Source: Orbilia blumenaviensis (lineage: Eukaryota > Ascomycota > Orbiliomycetes > Orbiliales > Orbiliaceae). From it: 64,000 nucleotides of DNA. This document shows, in pieces, positions 1 to 14,870 of this stretch (the stretch's first letter is position 1; every line of letters starts with the position of its first letter). Under the pieces are notes generated by a model. The model did not search any database. It had not been told where the DNA came from and saw only the letters and a list, made by a program, of their open reading frames with translations. The stretch covers positions 1,984,001 through 2,048,000 of the forward strand of contig JAVHNS010000007.1 in NCBI GenBank assembly GCA_036872755.1, given 5' to 3'. The position numbers and the translations under genes were made by a program.

Positions 1-1595
1 CGACCGGAAGGAGACTCTGTCTAGTCGGTACCGGCTCCGCAAACCTAATAAGCTTATATAAAGTGAGTATTGAGCTATAAATATCCATAGTATGACTAAA
101 GCCCTGTTATATTAGTTGTACAAAAGTCGCAGATTGTAATTGTTTAAATATCAGCCTATAATGACGATACATTGAAGAGCTATAATATTGGGATGCGAGA
201 ATATCCGAAGTGCTAATAACCCATGGTGTGCGAGGGACTCCTCTTTAGCCATTATGTACTAGTCTCCGAGGTTCGAAGATTAATCTATGTATAAGATAAA
301 GCGCCCATCTTATATCGTATAGCCTCTCCCATGTAATTACACATCACTATAGCACAATAATATATGGAGGAGCCAATATACACGTTAACTGGCTCAGTTA
401 ATGGTGTCGGGATTCGTAGATTGATCCATCTCAGTTTAGGCTCCTGTATATATGTAGACGATTTGTGGTCTGTGCATGAGAACTAGTATCAATACTAGCC
501 TGGACCATAGGACCGCAGGGTCTGGGGCTGTGCTAGAGTACTTCTTTCACAGATCCACCACCCAACGGTCGCACAGCGACCCCTTTACTTTCCAGTATCC
601 CTTTTGATTGAGTTTCACATGCACAACTAAGTGAGTATATCGCTCCGATTGGGTTGACGGTGCTAACATAGGCATTTGGTTGAGAGGGACGTTAGTTCTG
701 AGGAATATAGATTCTCTTTTTCGTGGAAACTAGCTTACAGGATATAGATCCGCACCAATGACTACTAGCTTTCTATAAAGGCCAGTCTTTCATCTGGTCC
801 CGAGGTAATCGGCTTCCAGAGAGCTATATCCATCCTCTAAAATTTGAATTGAATTCATTAATCCTTCGCATATATTGTTCTCGCTCTTTCCGTTCTTTCT
901 CTCAAACTTTCTGTAGTCTCGCTTCCATCTCTCTTCAAACACGAAGTACTTTTTTTTCTTTTTTTTTGCAAACATAAGCTAAAATTTAAACTAGTGTTTT
1001 GCCATCCACACCCCAATAATTAGTAACTAAAAGAATTATATTTTGAAAAATACTACAATAACAACATACTATTAATTTCTGTCTCTAATTCATCATTGAG
1101 CTTTTGTTGTTTATAGTCTTGGAGCCAAGTTAAAGAACCGCATATCAAGCTTAGCGATTTGCCCTTGTAGTTATTCGTATAAGCTTCCACACGCTATTAC
1201 GTTCAGCCCAAAAGCGGATATTAGGACGTATAGACCGGGTCTATAAGCTGTTATAATTTGCATAAAACTAATAGCGGAGTCTCGTGCTGGTGTGAGGGGC
1301 GACCGGATATACATTTGTAGATATAGGAAGGCCTAAATATTCACACTTGTCGAAAAAATAGTGCGGGTAAAGGCCATTCGCATTATCACTCGTCAGGTTA
1401 TATATGCAATGGAGGGTATATAGCTACTAATGATACCAAGAAAATCTGCCGATTTAATTTTGGTCACATTGGCCGGCTACTAGTGCGAGTAAGATGACAA
1501 AACCAGCTTATTTTTGGTAAGATCATATCCGTTTTCACAGTATCCGACGTTTCGGGGCCATTAATTGTAGCTCTAGTCCAAAATGTTAATTGACA

Positions 1596-1646
1596 GCATA
1601 TGTAAAAGCCGCATATATGTAAAAGCCCGCATATACGTAAAAGCAG
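1596..1646. repeat. three-copy tandem repeat of about 15-18 bp
   Basis: Three consecutive diverged copies of the unit GCATATAYGTAAAAGCC lie at about 1596-1610, 1611-1628 and 1629-1646. The first copy is shorter by a few bases. No function is apparent. Confidence 0.7.
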
Positions 1647-2127
1647 ACACGTTTGAAAAGAGCATTCATTGATAACGCTTACCCCTCCTGTTCGAGCGAG
1701 ATTTATTAGATTTCCTTATCACAAGCTTTCTTCTGACGTACACTTTCTTCTCTTTTGGTGAGTCCTCGATCTGCATGCATGCATATTTCCGGCTATAGTG
1801 CCATAGCTTGTCGGGGTGCTTGTAATGTCTCAACACTAGGAATGCTAGGAAACTTTTGTTGGTACATCTGTATGAGATAAGCATCACAAGGGCACTCAAG
1901 CGCGAATGACTACTAGGTAATATCATAGTATGAAGCGGGTTGCAATTGGCCGGAGATCCTAGGTGACGTGATATTTGATGAAATGGGGTTCATAGTGCAC
2001 GATCGCGCGGCAGGCTGGCGTGTATTTTTGTATAGCTTAATTCGCGACCTCCAAATCCATTAATAAATTTCATTCTTCTTTTTTTCCTTTTCGGACCGAG
2101 ATCTTACCTTCCTTTCAGTTCAAACAA

Positions 2128-2176
2128 AAGAAAGAGAAAAGAGAAAAGAGAAAAGGGAAAAGAGAAAAGAGAAAAC
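2128..2176. repeat. AGAAAAG-type purine microsatellite
   Basis: A run of about seven imperfect AGAAAAG/AGAAAAGG units, all purine on the plus strand. It is simple-sequence DNA with no evident role. Confidence 0.85.
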
Positions 2177-5100
2177 ACATGCACGCATGTGCATATATGC
2201 ATTTCTTAAATAGAAACGCATATCATCCTCGAAGGTAAAGATGTACTGGCGTAGCGGGGGAAAGTGTGGTATGTTCCGTATGAATCCAGGGCAAAGAAAC
2301 TTCGGAACAGACGACAAACATACACATAGGTATGCAGCCTTAGTTAGCCTGCATACTTTAGATAGCGGATGTTGTGGGCGGCGCAGATCTATGGGCTTTG
2401 TGTTGCATAAGTATTATACAACGCTCGCGTCCGTATCAATGTCGTGGTCAAAAGGCCGCTCCCGACCTCCCCAGTATTATAGTATTAGCGTCGCAACTTA
2501 AACTTACAAACTTTGTAACGAATTTCAACAGCATTTATGAGCATACAAACTGACCGGAAATTCATCGAATGAAGACAGCAAGGGATGTGAACCCGAATTC
2601 CGCCTCATCAGCTTGTAAGCTCGAGGCTACCGTGTTTTCAAAGGGGCTCCAGGTACCTTACTGCGTTAATGGTCACATGATACTTTGATAATTGTCACGC
2701 CTCGCCGTATGAAGCTCGGACAATGGATATTACTGAGGACACCCCGGTCCCGGTGTCGAGTCCCGTACGCAAAGTAATATACATTTTGCCGCCAACAGTA
2801 TTCGAGGCGGAGGTTGAATGGTGCTAATGCATGCATACTAACTGCCCAATAAAATATGATTCGGTTAGTGGAATAAGCATATAACCTGCCAACTAGGATA
2901 TCACACCATAGGCCTTATAAGACAGGTTCATGGCTCATAGAGAACCTCGAAGCATCTTGTCTACCGCTATACTTGCATATTTAAACGTTTCCGACACACA
3001 AAATCTCCTCCGGTGCCAATTAACCCCGCTTTGAAGCATAGCGTGCAACTTGATTGCTACGAGTATGTATGCAAACGAGCTGGTAGCTAGCGTCTGATCT
3101 AGTTTACGAAGCAAAGCCCAACTATAAATCCGACTAGTTTACTGGTACCTATAAAATGCGCTCTACTACTAACACTCACTATAGTAATATTAGCCCAACC
3201 AGCATGTATTTTGTCCACGACCGGTTATGTACTGGTCTTAAATAACGGGGCCTGTCCACTTGGTTTGGAGCTAGCGCGTGCCCTATGTGGAAGTTTAATT
3301 CTGTCACAATCTTGCTTCACGCCCCCCACCCCCCGCGCTCCAGGGGGAGTGGTGATGTTGTTTATTTTTCGGGACTCCGGGGATAGGAGGTCACAAAACG
3401 CCTGGGACTTATGGGTGGATAGTTGACATGCTTATACAACGAGCATGCCGGTGCCTGTACTACCTAGTAAGAGTGTGCTCCAGTCAATCGAGCGCATTGA
3501 TGTCGCCTATCAGCCGTGCAGCCGTGCCAACATCTTTTAGCTATCCAATAATCTCTCTTCATATGGGAACGACGTCAATGATTTGGGTAGCCTTGATACT
3601 GCAGTTATCTAATTCTGATGAGGGAAAATCGGCAGCCTTGTTTTGAATTCTCAATTTTCCCACATCGAGGTGCATGGAGCTTATTGAGTGGGGTGAGTAT
3701 GAATTTGGACGAATGCTGCGCTTAAAAGAATAACCAACGACGTACCCTAGTGCGTCAGACTTCGATTGTCGAATAAGGGCCCTGGGTCTAGCGGGATGTA
3801 GGAATAATCCTGAGCAATCCTTACTTGTGCAGGAGCCAGGTGTATACGTGTACCAATCACTAATATGTTATGTCTGTGTGCTTTTTGATTCATATCTATT
3901 CCTAAAGTAGAACCGTTGAGTCTTGGCCATTTGCCGTGTTGTTCATAGCGGGGAAACAGGCGGGAACCCGGCCAACACGGGAAACTCCACCCGACATGAA
4001 TTGGTTGCACGGGCGCCGGGCAGGTATCTGGCGTTGAATTTCCATCCGGTCCGATTACCCGACCAAAACATCCCGTCACATTATTCCATGTCTATAGGTG
4101 CAAACAGTACATACACCCAGGCGCTAGCATACATATCTTCTAGACCTTGAGTATTCAAAACACCCTATATCAGGCACACTGAAAAGTCTATATCAACTCC
4201 CATATTCCCAGCTTCTTTTCTCGTTTTTCATTTCAGGATCGCAACAACGGTATTCTTCTCTTACTTCTACAAAGCTTTTGCTGTCTCGTGAACTGGCGTA
4301 TCAGGTTGCTAAAGGATTAGATCGAGTGCAATGTTGATATCAGGGTATGAACTTATCTAGACATACAGATAACAATACTTAAGACTTTAATAGCCGAGCT
4401 GATTAGGCTACCCCCACCCGGACTGCCGCCTGAGCAGCCTATAACATCAAAAATACTCACTAAACGAAGCCCTGACAGAAAGGATCGAGATATATAAATA
4501 TTGTTTGCAAAAACGAAGTCGCTGGCCATAAAATATAAGGATTGATGGCCATCTCTCTAACCAATATCAATCTTGGCGATACAGATTCGTGCGGCTAGGC
4601 CCTCATCCGAACGACTATCAATGACTGGTACACACAATGTAAATGCAGTGCATTTTTCTCGCACCCAAGCTTCTGCCATAAGTTATCCCTTTGCACCATT
4701 TGATCAACTGATCGACTCCTGGGAGGTCTTGAAAGCGTGCGAGCTGTGGTATGCATATATGAACATGTGCGGGGTCAGGGCTTATAAAACAGCTTACTGA
4801 GATGCTACAAAGGAGGCTCAAGAAAGTCTCACCTGGCTCACATCCTCAATCTCCCCATTGTGGCCCTCCTCATACGGGAAACACCATAAATTGGAGTGGG
4901 CCAGATATTTGATTTTAATATCTCCAGGAGGTCCCGTAAGGTTGGGGGGCCGACTTCTAGGATACGGCACATGTGACATCTCATGCGGACTGAAAGGTCT
5001 GAACGGGTTATGGCTTTCTGGACGCCCGGGTGGCCCGTAGCTTGGACTCGCGGATGATTCCACCGATATGAGGCCTTGCTCTTGATGGCGTCGACTGGTG

Positions 5101-8100
5101 TGTATATATGTAACTGGAGACCAGGTCAAGGCAACCGCCAGTATATGGGATTTTGCTGGCTAAGAACTGGATTCACTCAAGCGTCGTCCCCGAAATATTT
5201 TGATTCTCCAATATTCGTGGAAACTGCGATCTATGGACTAAGAATCTACCAGTTACATCTGAATCCATGCTATGAGGTTACTCGGCCCCTACTGTGCAGG
5301 AGGTTCTACCTTTATCATGAAGGAAGTTGACGGCAATTGCCTCAGTATTGGTTACACCAAGTTTCACATGGAAAATACACATCCTGCGTATTCATGCTGT
5401 CTCGAACTCAGAACTTCCGCACAAATAAGTGCATATTTCTGGATGGTTAAAGTTATAAAGCCCTATCAAACTCTTCTAACAATATCGCGATGTTAGATAC
5501 AGAGTGGCGCGTTGAGGTTCCGGAAAATGCACGAGGCATTAGATCTCTAAAATCTCAAAGATATATACATACGAGACAAATATATCAGTTTTATTGTTTC
5601 TTTCAATCTCCTGTTTCTTTGCTCCCTCAAATAGAGTAGAGCCCAGGGTGTTTGATGATTGCTGAATAGATTTAAAAATATATAAGAAGCTTCCGCCAAG
5701 GAATCTCCAGTTGGCTCTGTTGATATCCATGCCAAAGCTTGATATAGTTTAACTACCCAGCTGGGGCAAGTTAATAATCGAGAACATTCCTATTGCCTCA
5801 GGGTCCGAATCCATCTCATTGTTCTTATGCCGTCGAGAGAGCGCTTTTCTAACAAATCTATCATTGAATTTCCGGAAAAAAAAAAAAAAAAAACCATACT
5901 TTTCCACATTGCTCAAAACGACTGGGCCTTGAACATGGTGATTCCGATGACACCTTTGTAAAAATCAAATGGGAATATATATAATACGCATATACATCAA
6001 TACTAAATTACGTCAAGCAGCCTTCCTATGAGACATCTGGACATTGGGTTCCCTCTACAACCAAGCACGGTTATCTCTAAAGAGGTCAAATTGCACAACA
6101 CCCAAGGCCTCGTCGGAACCAATCAGTAACCAGTCAGATCCGGATCAGGCCTAATACGAAGTTATGAACTATGTAGAGCAAAAGCAAGATATAATCTCAT
6201 TTGATTGCCGCTTCTCAAAATTCAGGGCTGGTAACTCGCAAATTGGGCGGTTAATCATGGTTTCACTTCCTGTCCTCAAGACCAACCTCCGATTTTTCAC
6301 TCCAGATTCATCTTTAAATTCACACTCCTCGGGCTTTCTAACTTCTGGTTTCGAGCATTGTGCGAGCCCCATAACCGAAAGTTCGCAAGTATAGAGTAGG
6401 TCTCCTCTATTCTCCTCTCTATTTCCGGCTCGGGGCTCCCCTTCTGAAGCCATTCTAGCTGGAATATGGATGCCAGCATATATACATCGATATAAGTACT
6501 AATTTATTTGTTTATAACCACCAGGCCGATTGGGTGCACCCCGAAATACTACAGAACAACATTCAACTTTGCGCTTCAGCCTAAATCAGCCAGCCTTGCT
6601 TGGTAGATTATTGCAGCTGTACGAAAACTAGGCGGTGGCTCCTCTTCCTGTTGGGCAAAACGAAGTACACACTGGTCTCGTGCACCAGCCTTAGTACACA
6701 CCAACTCTCCATGTTTCTGGCTTCCTCTCAATAACGTATATAGGTCCGGCGCCCGGTGTAGTGTTACCGAGTGGCTGGCCTTCACTATTCACTACTGAGG
6801 GGCCGCCGACAAACCTCCGAGTCACCAGTATACACCCCCACAAGACTAAGTTTTATATATTAAACTATTTCCGATGGAGATCCCAATACCAAAGGCCAGT
6901 ATACTAGTAAAATTCAAATCGTGGGGGCCTCGATTAGGTACACCGGTGTGTGCTTGTGGATCAAACAAAAATTCAAACCGACAAACCGGACCCGTCCACA
7001 ATCTGTCTGGCAAATGTCTACTGGAGGGTCAAATCACCAATGCATTTTGATCCTGAGGCTAATGGGTGTGATTTTCCGTTGCAGCACCTACGTGCCGTCC
7101 AGAATTCTATCGAATCGAACGGACCACCAACATTACAAGCTTTACCCTGCAGTCCCAGGCATGCTATTGGCTATGTGTTCAGATGTAGGAACAATGCAGG
7201 AATTTTAAATTTTCTTAGGACCATATCCTATGCAAAGGCCTCGACTTGGCCTATTGTTATTCGACTGAAAATTTTCCCCTGTTCAAAGTTACATGCGGTC
7301 AAAATGGCACGAAGTTATGATCAGATCATTCCTTGATTTTGAGAACTGACGAAATTATATTTATGGGGCCACATGCGCCGATGGGAAGATCCGGACGCCT
7401 CAACTTGCTTACTCCAAATCCTTTTCTTATCTTATATTATTACTGCATCTATATCTACTGCGGGGCAAACGGCAAAGTTAAGAGTTCTACGATTCAGGTC
7501 TATTTCGTGGCCAACGCATAGGAACTATACTCAAGCAATTTCCCAAGTCAGCTTGGGACCCCTTCGAGCCACCTCACAAGTATCAAGAACAAGAACTCGC
7601 ACAATATTCACGCGAAGTCGGGATACTTCGTGGGCGCTGGTTCACGAAACCACCCTGTACAGTATCCATCTCACGAGCTCACTCACGCTTACGAGTACTG
7701 GCTGAACTGCCGGAACTTCTTGGTTTATTCGACACAACTTAAGTCAGTTAGCGGACAACACAATCTAACTCAAAAACATACCTGCCATCCCAAGATCGAT
7801 ATCAATATATTACCGACAGATTTCCAGCTAAATTGAGTCAAGGCACACGACTATAGCGCTATAGAATATCATTTGGCAATCTTACGCTACCCGCCTTTCC
7901 CATATTAGCACCAGTAACTAGCCATGGCCAGCCTAGTACTATAGCTTTGGTATTCCAGTCCAGCATCCCGGTCCTAAACATAAGCCCTGATTCAGATTAT
8001 ATTTCGATAACCGCGAGTCAGCTCGTGACCTTAAAACAAGACGCAGGAGAGTATTCTAGCATCTTGGCATAGAGAAAGAGATATTTGCAAGATTACGAAG

Positions 8101-8294
8101 AATCGATATCAAACACACGGGGTTAGGAAACCAAGGTCTCTGGGGGCATAATTATATTGCATTTATTAGTTGCCAACATATAGCGTTGCCGTTGACGGCT
8201 TCCCGATCACGCTTGGTAAAAAAGTGCAGCACTACTGGATCTCGCTAGTTTTTCCATATTATCAAGTACTCTGATACCTACTTCTGATCATATA

Positions 8295-9176
8295 ATGGAG
8301 GACTTTCCGGTCGGGAGGGCATGGACGGAGTCCAGTAGCAACGATTCTGGGAGCTCTATTTCTTTCGACTATGGATTGGACCACCGCTTTCATGCCGAAC
8401 GCCGTTCGGCCACAAACACCAACAGTACTTGGCAGGCGGCGCCTATCCAATCTTCTTCCCGAAATATTCATCCTACTTCCCTCATTCCAGTCTCGCGATC
8501 CCATGAATCCCAGCAAGGATTTGGAGGCGGAAATGAAGCTGCAGCATCGATCCCGCTGGACCAAAGTCGCCGGCGCAGGCACTCGAGGATCTATATATGC
8601 CCAGATATTTTAAAAGTGACGGACAACACCCCTATTCCTGGATGCTTTTATCAAAGCTCAAACCTAAGAGACATGGGTGATCATATACGAACCGCACACG
8701 CAATACAGGCATTCAAATGCTTCGGCTGTGGTGCCAGGGTCGGCAGGTTTGACAATTTAAAAAGCCACCAAAAATCATGTCTAAACTTACCAATTACACC
8801 TGATAATGGGGGGGCTATCGATTATCCCTGCGCTTCTATGTCAGATCCACCACCACTTGCGCCACCTCCACCACCTCCACGGCGAACTTCAAGGTCAAAC
8901 TTTTATTCTGAATCTAGCCCTGCCCACATTGGACATGGGGGAAGACCTTTAAACATCCCGTCACCACACACGCCGTGGAACGGACCGCCAGACTCGTGGC
9001 CTGGGAGCAATGGCTTTGGATTTCCTCTCGACGGCAACCTTGCCGAAATTTTGGTCGAGCCCATGACGCACGCAGATGCCTTGGCACTGAATGAAACCAT
9101 CCACCGATTAATCGCTGAGAATAAATATTTGAGACAAAGATGTTTGTTCAATCAATATGGGCAGTATCAACACTAA
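8295..9176 (+). CDS. two-finger C2H2/C2HC zinc-finger protein, family copy 1 (293 aa)
   Basis: Probable nuclear DNA-binding or protein-binding protein; target unknown. A single open frame starts with an ATG at 8295 and has no needed intron. Finger 1 has C102, C117, H130, H135, a C-x14-C-x12-H-x4-H pattern with an enlarged Cys-Cys loop. Finger 2 has C142, C145, H158, C162, a C-x2-C-x12-H-x3-C pattern. The linker HAIQAFKC joins them. A run of arginines (SRRRRHSR, about residues 91-98) before the fingers could be a nuclear signal. A Pro-rich patch (about residues 184-197) follows the fingers, and the C-terminus ends in a short charged helix. Four relatives lie within the next 24 kb. Unlike two of them, no upstream phase-1 intron is evident. 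The fingers, the length and the match to the relatives make a real gene likely; the function is not known. Confidence 0.75.
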   Translation: MEDFPVGRAWTESSSNDSGSSISFDYGLDHRFHAERRSATNTNSTWQAAPIQSSSRNIHPTSLIPVSRSHESQQGFGGGNEAAASIPLDQSRRRRHSRIYICPDILKVTDNTPIPGCFYQSSNLRDMGDHIRTAHAIQAFKCFGCGARVGRFDNLKSHQKSCLNLPITPDNGGAIDYPCASMSDPPPLAPPPPPPRRTSRSNFYSESSPAHIGHGGRPLNIPSPHTPWNGPPDSWPGSNGFGFPLDGNLAEILVEPMTHADALALNETIHRLIAENKYLRQRCLFNQYGQYQH

Positions 9177-12100
9177 TTCCAGTTTATGAATGATTCTGTT
9201 ATCCTAGCTAATGTACAAGCTGATGATACCAACGGCATATGGGTTCACTTCAATTCTACACACTCTCGTTCCGAAATGTTGTAACACAACCAATTTTTTT
9301 ACCACGGGCATCTTTGTTTCTTTGTGTTTTCCTTTCCTAGTTGTAACTTGAAATAATTTGACGCACGATGCCTTATTCTGTTTGATTACTGTAATTGCTT
9401 TGCTAGGGGTTTTGGGGTGGGATGGGGATGGGATGGGCTTCGAATACCGGGTTTGAATTGCTATACGCACGGGTGTTTGCATTATTTTCTATGACAACGA
9501 ACTCCATTCAAATTTCTTTTCTTCCGTTTGTAAAATGACGCGGCCCTGCATGCATCTGGTTTCCTTGGTGGCTATTTGGTTTCTTGGGTTTGTTTCTTTT
9601 ACTGTATCTGAACAGGCGGTACGGTGAATGGCTAGGTGAAAACGGGCTTAGCACTTGCGAGACCAGGCTCGGCAGGTTAGATGATTTTCCTATAATACAA
9701 GATGTTCTTGGAGCAATCTCTCTCGATTTTCAGTCTACCAGTATTGATTCTGGTGATCCGTGGTCGTAATTTCTCTTAAGCTACCATTTTAGTACCACTA
9801 ACAATGAATTATTCATTGTCAACGCCCATACATCCATGTAGACCTGATAGTGCACATTTGGTACGAGGAATGTTGATTGATTCTTCTAGGTACAACATCC
9901 GGATTAAACGGGAGGATAGTTATCTAACCAAATGCTAAGCACCAGATCTACTAAATCTGTCAGGGCCCGGTTTATTTCATTCGTCGCGTACCGTAGGCAT
10001 GCTTTGGGCAACGTAGTGGCTGTTTCGTAAGCGAACAGTTTATTTTGTTTTGCTGCAAGACATACTTTTGGAAGGTACGAGAAGAATACAAGGCGAGCAA
10101 GGCGATGTATTTTCTCGGGTAGCCGAGCCAAAATTGGGCATTAAGGCCAGCCAACATGCAGTCCGATATCGGTTAAATTCTACAGAGTTCCAGAAAGTTC
10201 GAGGGTGGTGGCACCACGTATAGTCGCTATGATCGGCAGGTCTCAGGATACAACCGTAGTCTTAGTAATAATCCTAACTAAGGCCCGACCTACACAGCTG
10301 TTCCTGCCTAATTAGAGAGGAGCCACTTCAACAACGTATGTAATCATACTAATTAAAAACATCACATACGATAGGTTCTACCCGCAGAGCTGTAGCCCAG
10401 ATACTTCATAGTCTCTATCATATTGATACCTACCTTCAAAGTATTCCGACTCTGTGGCAAAGGAGTCCGGAGGCCTGGGATTTGGCGACGAGGTCGGCCT
10501 GGGTTGGACAGTTGTACAACCCAAAGCTTGGTTCCGGGCCCCGCGCTTTTCTCATGCCTCCATATCCCGGCCCTTAGCCCTAGATTTTTGGCCACAACCT
10601 GATGCCAATAAACATGCGACCTTATGAGTATATATCTTCTTCAAAATGTTATTTTAAGGAGAACTAAAACAGCTAATTCCGGCCCCCGTGCGGCCGTTAC
10701 GCTTGGACACCCGATTCCATGGCCAGACGCCAAGGCCCCGCGTTGCACTTGTTGCTTTTTTTTGCGCTATTAGACCACCGCGAAAGTTAAAACGCGAAAT
10801 GGGAACATGCAATGTGCAGTGTTGGGCTTGGTCTAGGCGTTGAGGCAGCAAGGGTAGCTATCCTTCACAGGAGACCACACCACTCCAATCAATAGGTTTG
10901 CCCGGATCCAAGGCGTCATATACTCTAATTGAATGATTTTCTCGCCAGACAATCAGCAAGACTATTGATTTCTGTATGCGCATACTATGCAAGCATCGCT
11001 CCAAACGCACTTTTTCCACCCTCGAAGATTTTCTTCGTCCGAGTTCACGCAAAGAAAGGCTTAAACGAAGGGAAAGTACGTTAGAGACACTATAGATTCT
11101 AATTCAACTGTAATGATTGATAGCAAATTTGATTTATTGGACTTGAAGGTTCAGTATACACGGATACGTAGACATAGGCGTCCGATAGACGAAACAGGTG
11201 GGTTCTGCATTCATAAAGTGATCCATGCATAATAGTAAAAGCCAGCCTCAAAATAGAAAGACCTCAAACGGTAACGGACGGGAAAGGGAGCTCCCGAGAG
11301 ATATGAGGGGTAGGGTGTCAAACCGATAAATAGATAACCTAATCGTTTTCCTGTATATGCGTACCAGACCCTGGCCGGGCCCGAAAGAGTTTAGAGGGAA
11401 AAATCAGAGGGGTTGAGGACCAGCGCTGCATGCAGCTCAAGCTAATGTCATGCCATGGGCATTTCTAACATGAATGCGTTCACATTGGGTTGATGCGGTC
11501 CTTGATGAGGGTCAGTATCGTAGGAAGCACCCTAAAATCCCGCCTGGATACTTTAAACACTTTCATTTTTTTGCATGCCCGTTCTATTATCACGAGATAT
11601 CAGGCCAATCCTGATAACTAATATTGCGCGTTCATCGTCTCTCTAAGAATCCGGTCTGCGGCGTAATCATGATATCATGATATCGGAGCTGCAGATGAAC
11701 TATTAAGTATCGGAACAGGATCTATTGAGATTTATGCCTAACGATCCTAAAGAACTATCATCTATAGCTGCACGGGCGCACTCGCAAGTTCATCTATACC
11801 CGGCCCCTCAGATCATAGTTGAATTAACTAAGACCACTGGATGGCGCTTACCAGGATATATGGTCAAGCCTCTCAGGATTTAGGAAGATACCAATATAAT
11901 CCAAGCTTTGTGGTCAACGCTCTGGTGCTCTGACAACAATCACTAACGATGATGTTGCTGAGTTGTCAAGGCGACGTTCCCGGATGTAATATTAGTCGCT
12001 CCTTGCTGACGAGCTGGTAGACCTGCATAAAATAAAACGCCAGCCGACTAGGCTGCAGGCGAGGGCTATATATTATCTCGGAAACTCAAATTCTCGATGT

Positions 12101-14870
12101 AGCGTAAATGCTATTGTTACGGTAAAACGTTCCTGACACCTGTCTTAGGAATAGAAACTAGCGTCGCGAAATAGTGCAGTTAGAATTAAAGTTGGTGATT
12201 ACCAATCCTTAAGCCTTCACACACGTGTACACCCCCCAATAAAATACAGTGCCTCGATTTCGACTTTCCAATCGCTTTAATCGCCTTTACGGGGGAATAA
12301 CTAATTAAATCATCAGCTTTTACGTACGCCGGTGGCTGAATAATTCTATGAAGATTGTGGGGAATGATCCACACAAAGTGGAAACACTCCGCGGGGGGTG
12401 ATTTACGAGACTAGTTGATGCTAACCTGCACATTTACCTGGGACCGAGACTAACATTTACCTACGAAACCCGCGATGCATACTCAAAATTAAACCCGGAT
12501 ATGTTGATACTTACCCCTACTCCGCGAGCGCGATCGTCGTGATGGCCAGCTTTCAATTGCCATCGAATTTCCAAACCGATACCTTCCTAGCGATGAGCCA
12601 TCGCTAGGCCAGGATTAGGGTGTGTAGCAAGATAGGCCCAACATGTTAACGAAAGGTCAGACATGAATGCACAATTTAGACCTCTTTGGGGCTATTCTAA
12701 CATATGTCGCAGAACTCTTCTTGGGCTATAGTGCTAACCTGCAATTATCATGAGCTGGTTTAGCGAACCAACGGTGGGATACATAATGTCAAAATTAGGT
12801 GTGACAGGCACCTCGAGGTAAGTATGATCCAGCCTTTCGGATTCGACTCGCAGCGTTTAAATACTGCTCACTGACCTCATGTCAAAATTTTATTGAAACG
12901 ATACACTAGAATCTTTCATAGTAAAACTTAGACTTCGTACGAATCACGACGACAGGTAGAACCTATCACGGCGCTTGTATAAGTAGTCAATTACCTTCAG
13001 AACCTCGAATTCAGTCAAAAGGAAAGGAGAAATTAAATTTCCCCGCGCTGTTTTACCTTTATATATTCCTATATCTATTATACCTAAGTATACAACATCA
13101 ACAACGTAACAGCATCCGAGGTGCCTTACCCAATAGTTAGTCTAGAACCCGATAATCCTTCTGACGATAGTTTAGTGCTCGGTGTACATGCATCATCCAG
13201 CTGCAGTGCTAGTATGCTGACCATTTCCATCACTAGCGGAATTCTGAAGTTTCCAGACTTTTTCATCATCCACGTACCCGTGTATCTGTCGCTACATCCA
13301 CCGCACCGCTTCGCAAAACACAGCAATGGCCTGATATCATAAGGCCTTGGCGATTTACACTAAAAAGCCTGAACTCCAAGCCGGAAGCATCTATGGCCCA
13401 TCCACACGCTTAGGCAATTCCGGACTACAGAAGCCCCGCCAAGGCCAGGGCTCGATAGCTCATATTCAAGTAAGTGTTCATATTTGAACCAAGATATTGA
13501 CTGCAAAGCTAGATTTTGCGCATACACCTGGCTTGAATCTTTTATCATCATTGGCATTGACCATAGAGCATATGGCCGTCCATACGACTGATATATGGCT
13601 GTAGTCTTTGAAGATTTACCCAAGCCTGCTTTCAGGTGCAGTTTCGAGTTTGCGCACCCTAAACCATACCCTAGGCGCATCTAGAAAAATCAGACCAACG
13701 CTATAACACGGAGCTTGACTGAGATTTGACCCTCCAGATAACCCCCCCTACAATATCAAGCTTCGTCTGTTCACGAGGTACTTGGCCCTTTTTATGTATA
13801 GAATTATATCTGGGCGTGTTCTGCCTCGTCGAGGCTGGTTTACAAGACCAAGATGGCACAGGTACTCCTATGGACTGGAATTTTAAAGAATATTGGTATT
13901 TCCTACGCAACTGAGCTAGGCTTTAAGGGTTCCCTACAGATTGTCAGACCTATTAAGTGTTGGGGCTTCGGCATAATGAAAACATTTGTGGAATGACACA
14001 GTAAGAATCTGCAGCGAATTCGGGATGCTAAGAAGCATGGAGACCTTTATCCAAAAAATACTGAAACGGCGTTCGAGACCAGGCCAGGGCAAGACAAGCA
14101 TAGTATCGGAGTAACTATAGCTACATGGCAGCCGGCTACCAGTTTTGAATCCATAGCTCAGTCTCGCTTTACTTCATATCTCAACACATATCGCTGACAT
14201 TTAAGGCACACAGTCAGAACCTATGGCTTTTCATTTCAAACACCAAGCTAATACTAGCCCGCTAGAAGCAGCCCTCTTACATTACAAGAGGGGTTAGTGA
14301 TGGGCTCGCTTGTATTTTATGATACCGCTATTGCAAAATTGTGGATATCTTTTTGGAACTTGGAATAAAAGTTTGTCCTGTCACTGGTGCCCTTAATTGT
14401 ACGGCAGTGTAAAGTGATTTTATTGGGGGATGTCTCACATACCTTGGTTGGTTTGGTATTGATATCTTGCATCAGCATGCATAGGAACTTGCAACATTGG
14501 ATTGAGTTAGAAATTCTCTACTTGAAGTTACTGGCGCGTATGATATTAGTGATTGATGCTAACTTCCATCATTTATAACAGCCAGTCGACTAGTCGTCTC
14601 TTCCGCCTAACTCCTTCCTCCTGGCCTAGCAGTCTATGTTTCAGCATAAAGGGAGAGTGTGCGTCTTTTAGGTCGTCTGTCAAACGAAGGTTCGGTTTAA
14701 ATTGGAATACACAAAAACGCCTTCGAGGTACAGGGGTGTCCTCAAAGCCTCAGTAAATTTCCTACAGTATAGATGTAAAGTATATACCTAGGGATACACC
14801 GTGCACATTGATAATTGCACATCGGAGGCTTTAAAAATTTCTGCCACACAAGCCTTCAAACGAGCCAATC
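9177..14870. other. intergenic, no supportable gene
   Basis: About 5.7 kb with only short open frames that show no family motifs. It contains single instances of a dispersed GAGACCAG-type motif near 9657, 13819 and 14071, and a palindromic ATGATATCATGATATC near 11667. I see no RNA gene or transposon remnant. Confidence 0.55.
13819..13850 (+). repeat. dispersed short repeat, copy a
   Basis: Contains GAGGCTGGTTTACAAGACCA preceded by TTCTGCCTCGTC. The same block recurs at 23641 (plus), 28693 (minus) and 31011 (minus) with few changes. See the finding on the dispersed repeat. Confidence 0.6.

Larger units (their letters stand above)
1..8294. other. gene-poor region without a supportable gene
   Basis: No reading frame here has family motifs, consistent exon structure or length that would support a gene; the longest open frames are around 110-130 codons and look random in composition. 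The stretch contains small simple repeats (listed separately) and a 17-18 base poly-A run near 5877. The general look is of old, decayed intergenic or repeat DNA in a fungal accessory region. I see no recognisable transposase or reverse transcriptase remnant. Confidence 0.6.

Noticed and set aside
6950..7336. 128-codon plus-strand ORF
   Set aside because: No domain, no splice partners and random-looking composition, with another long frame overlapping it.
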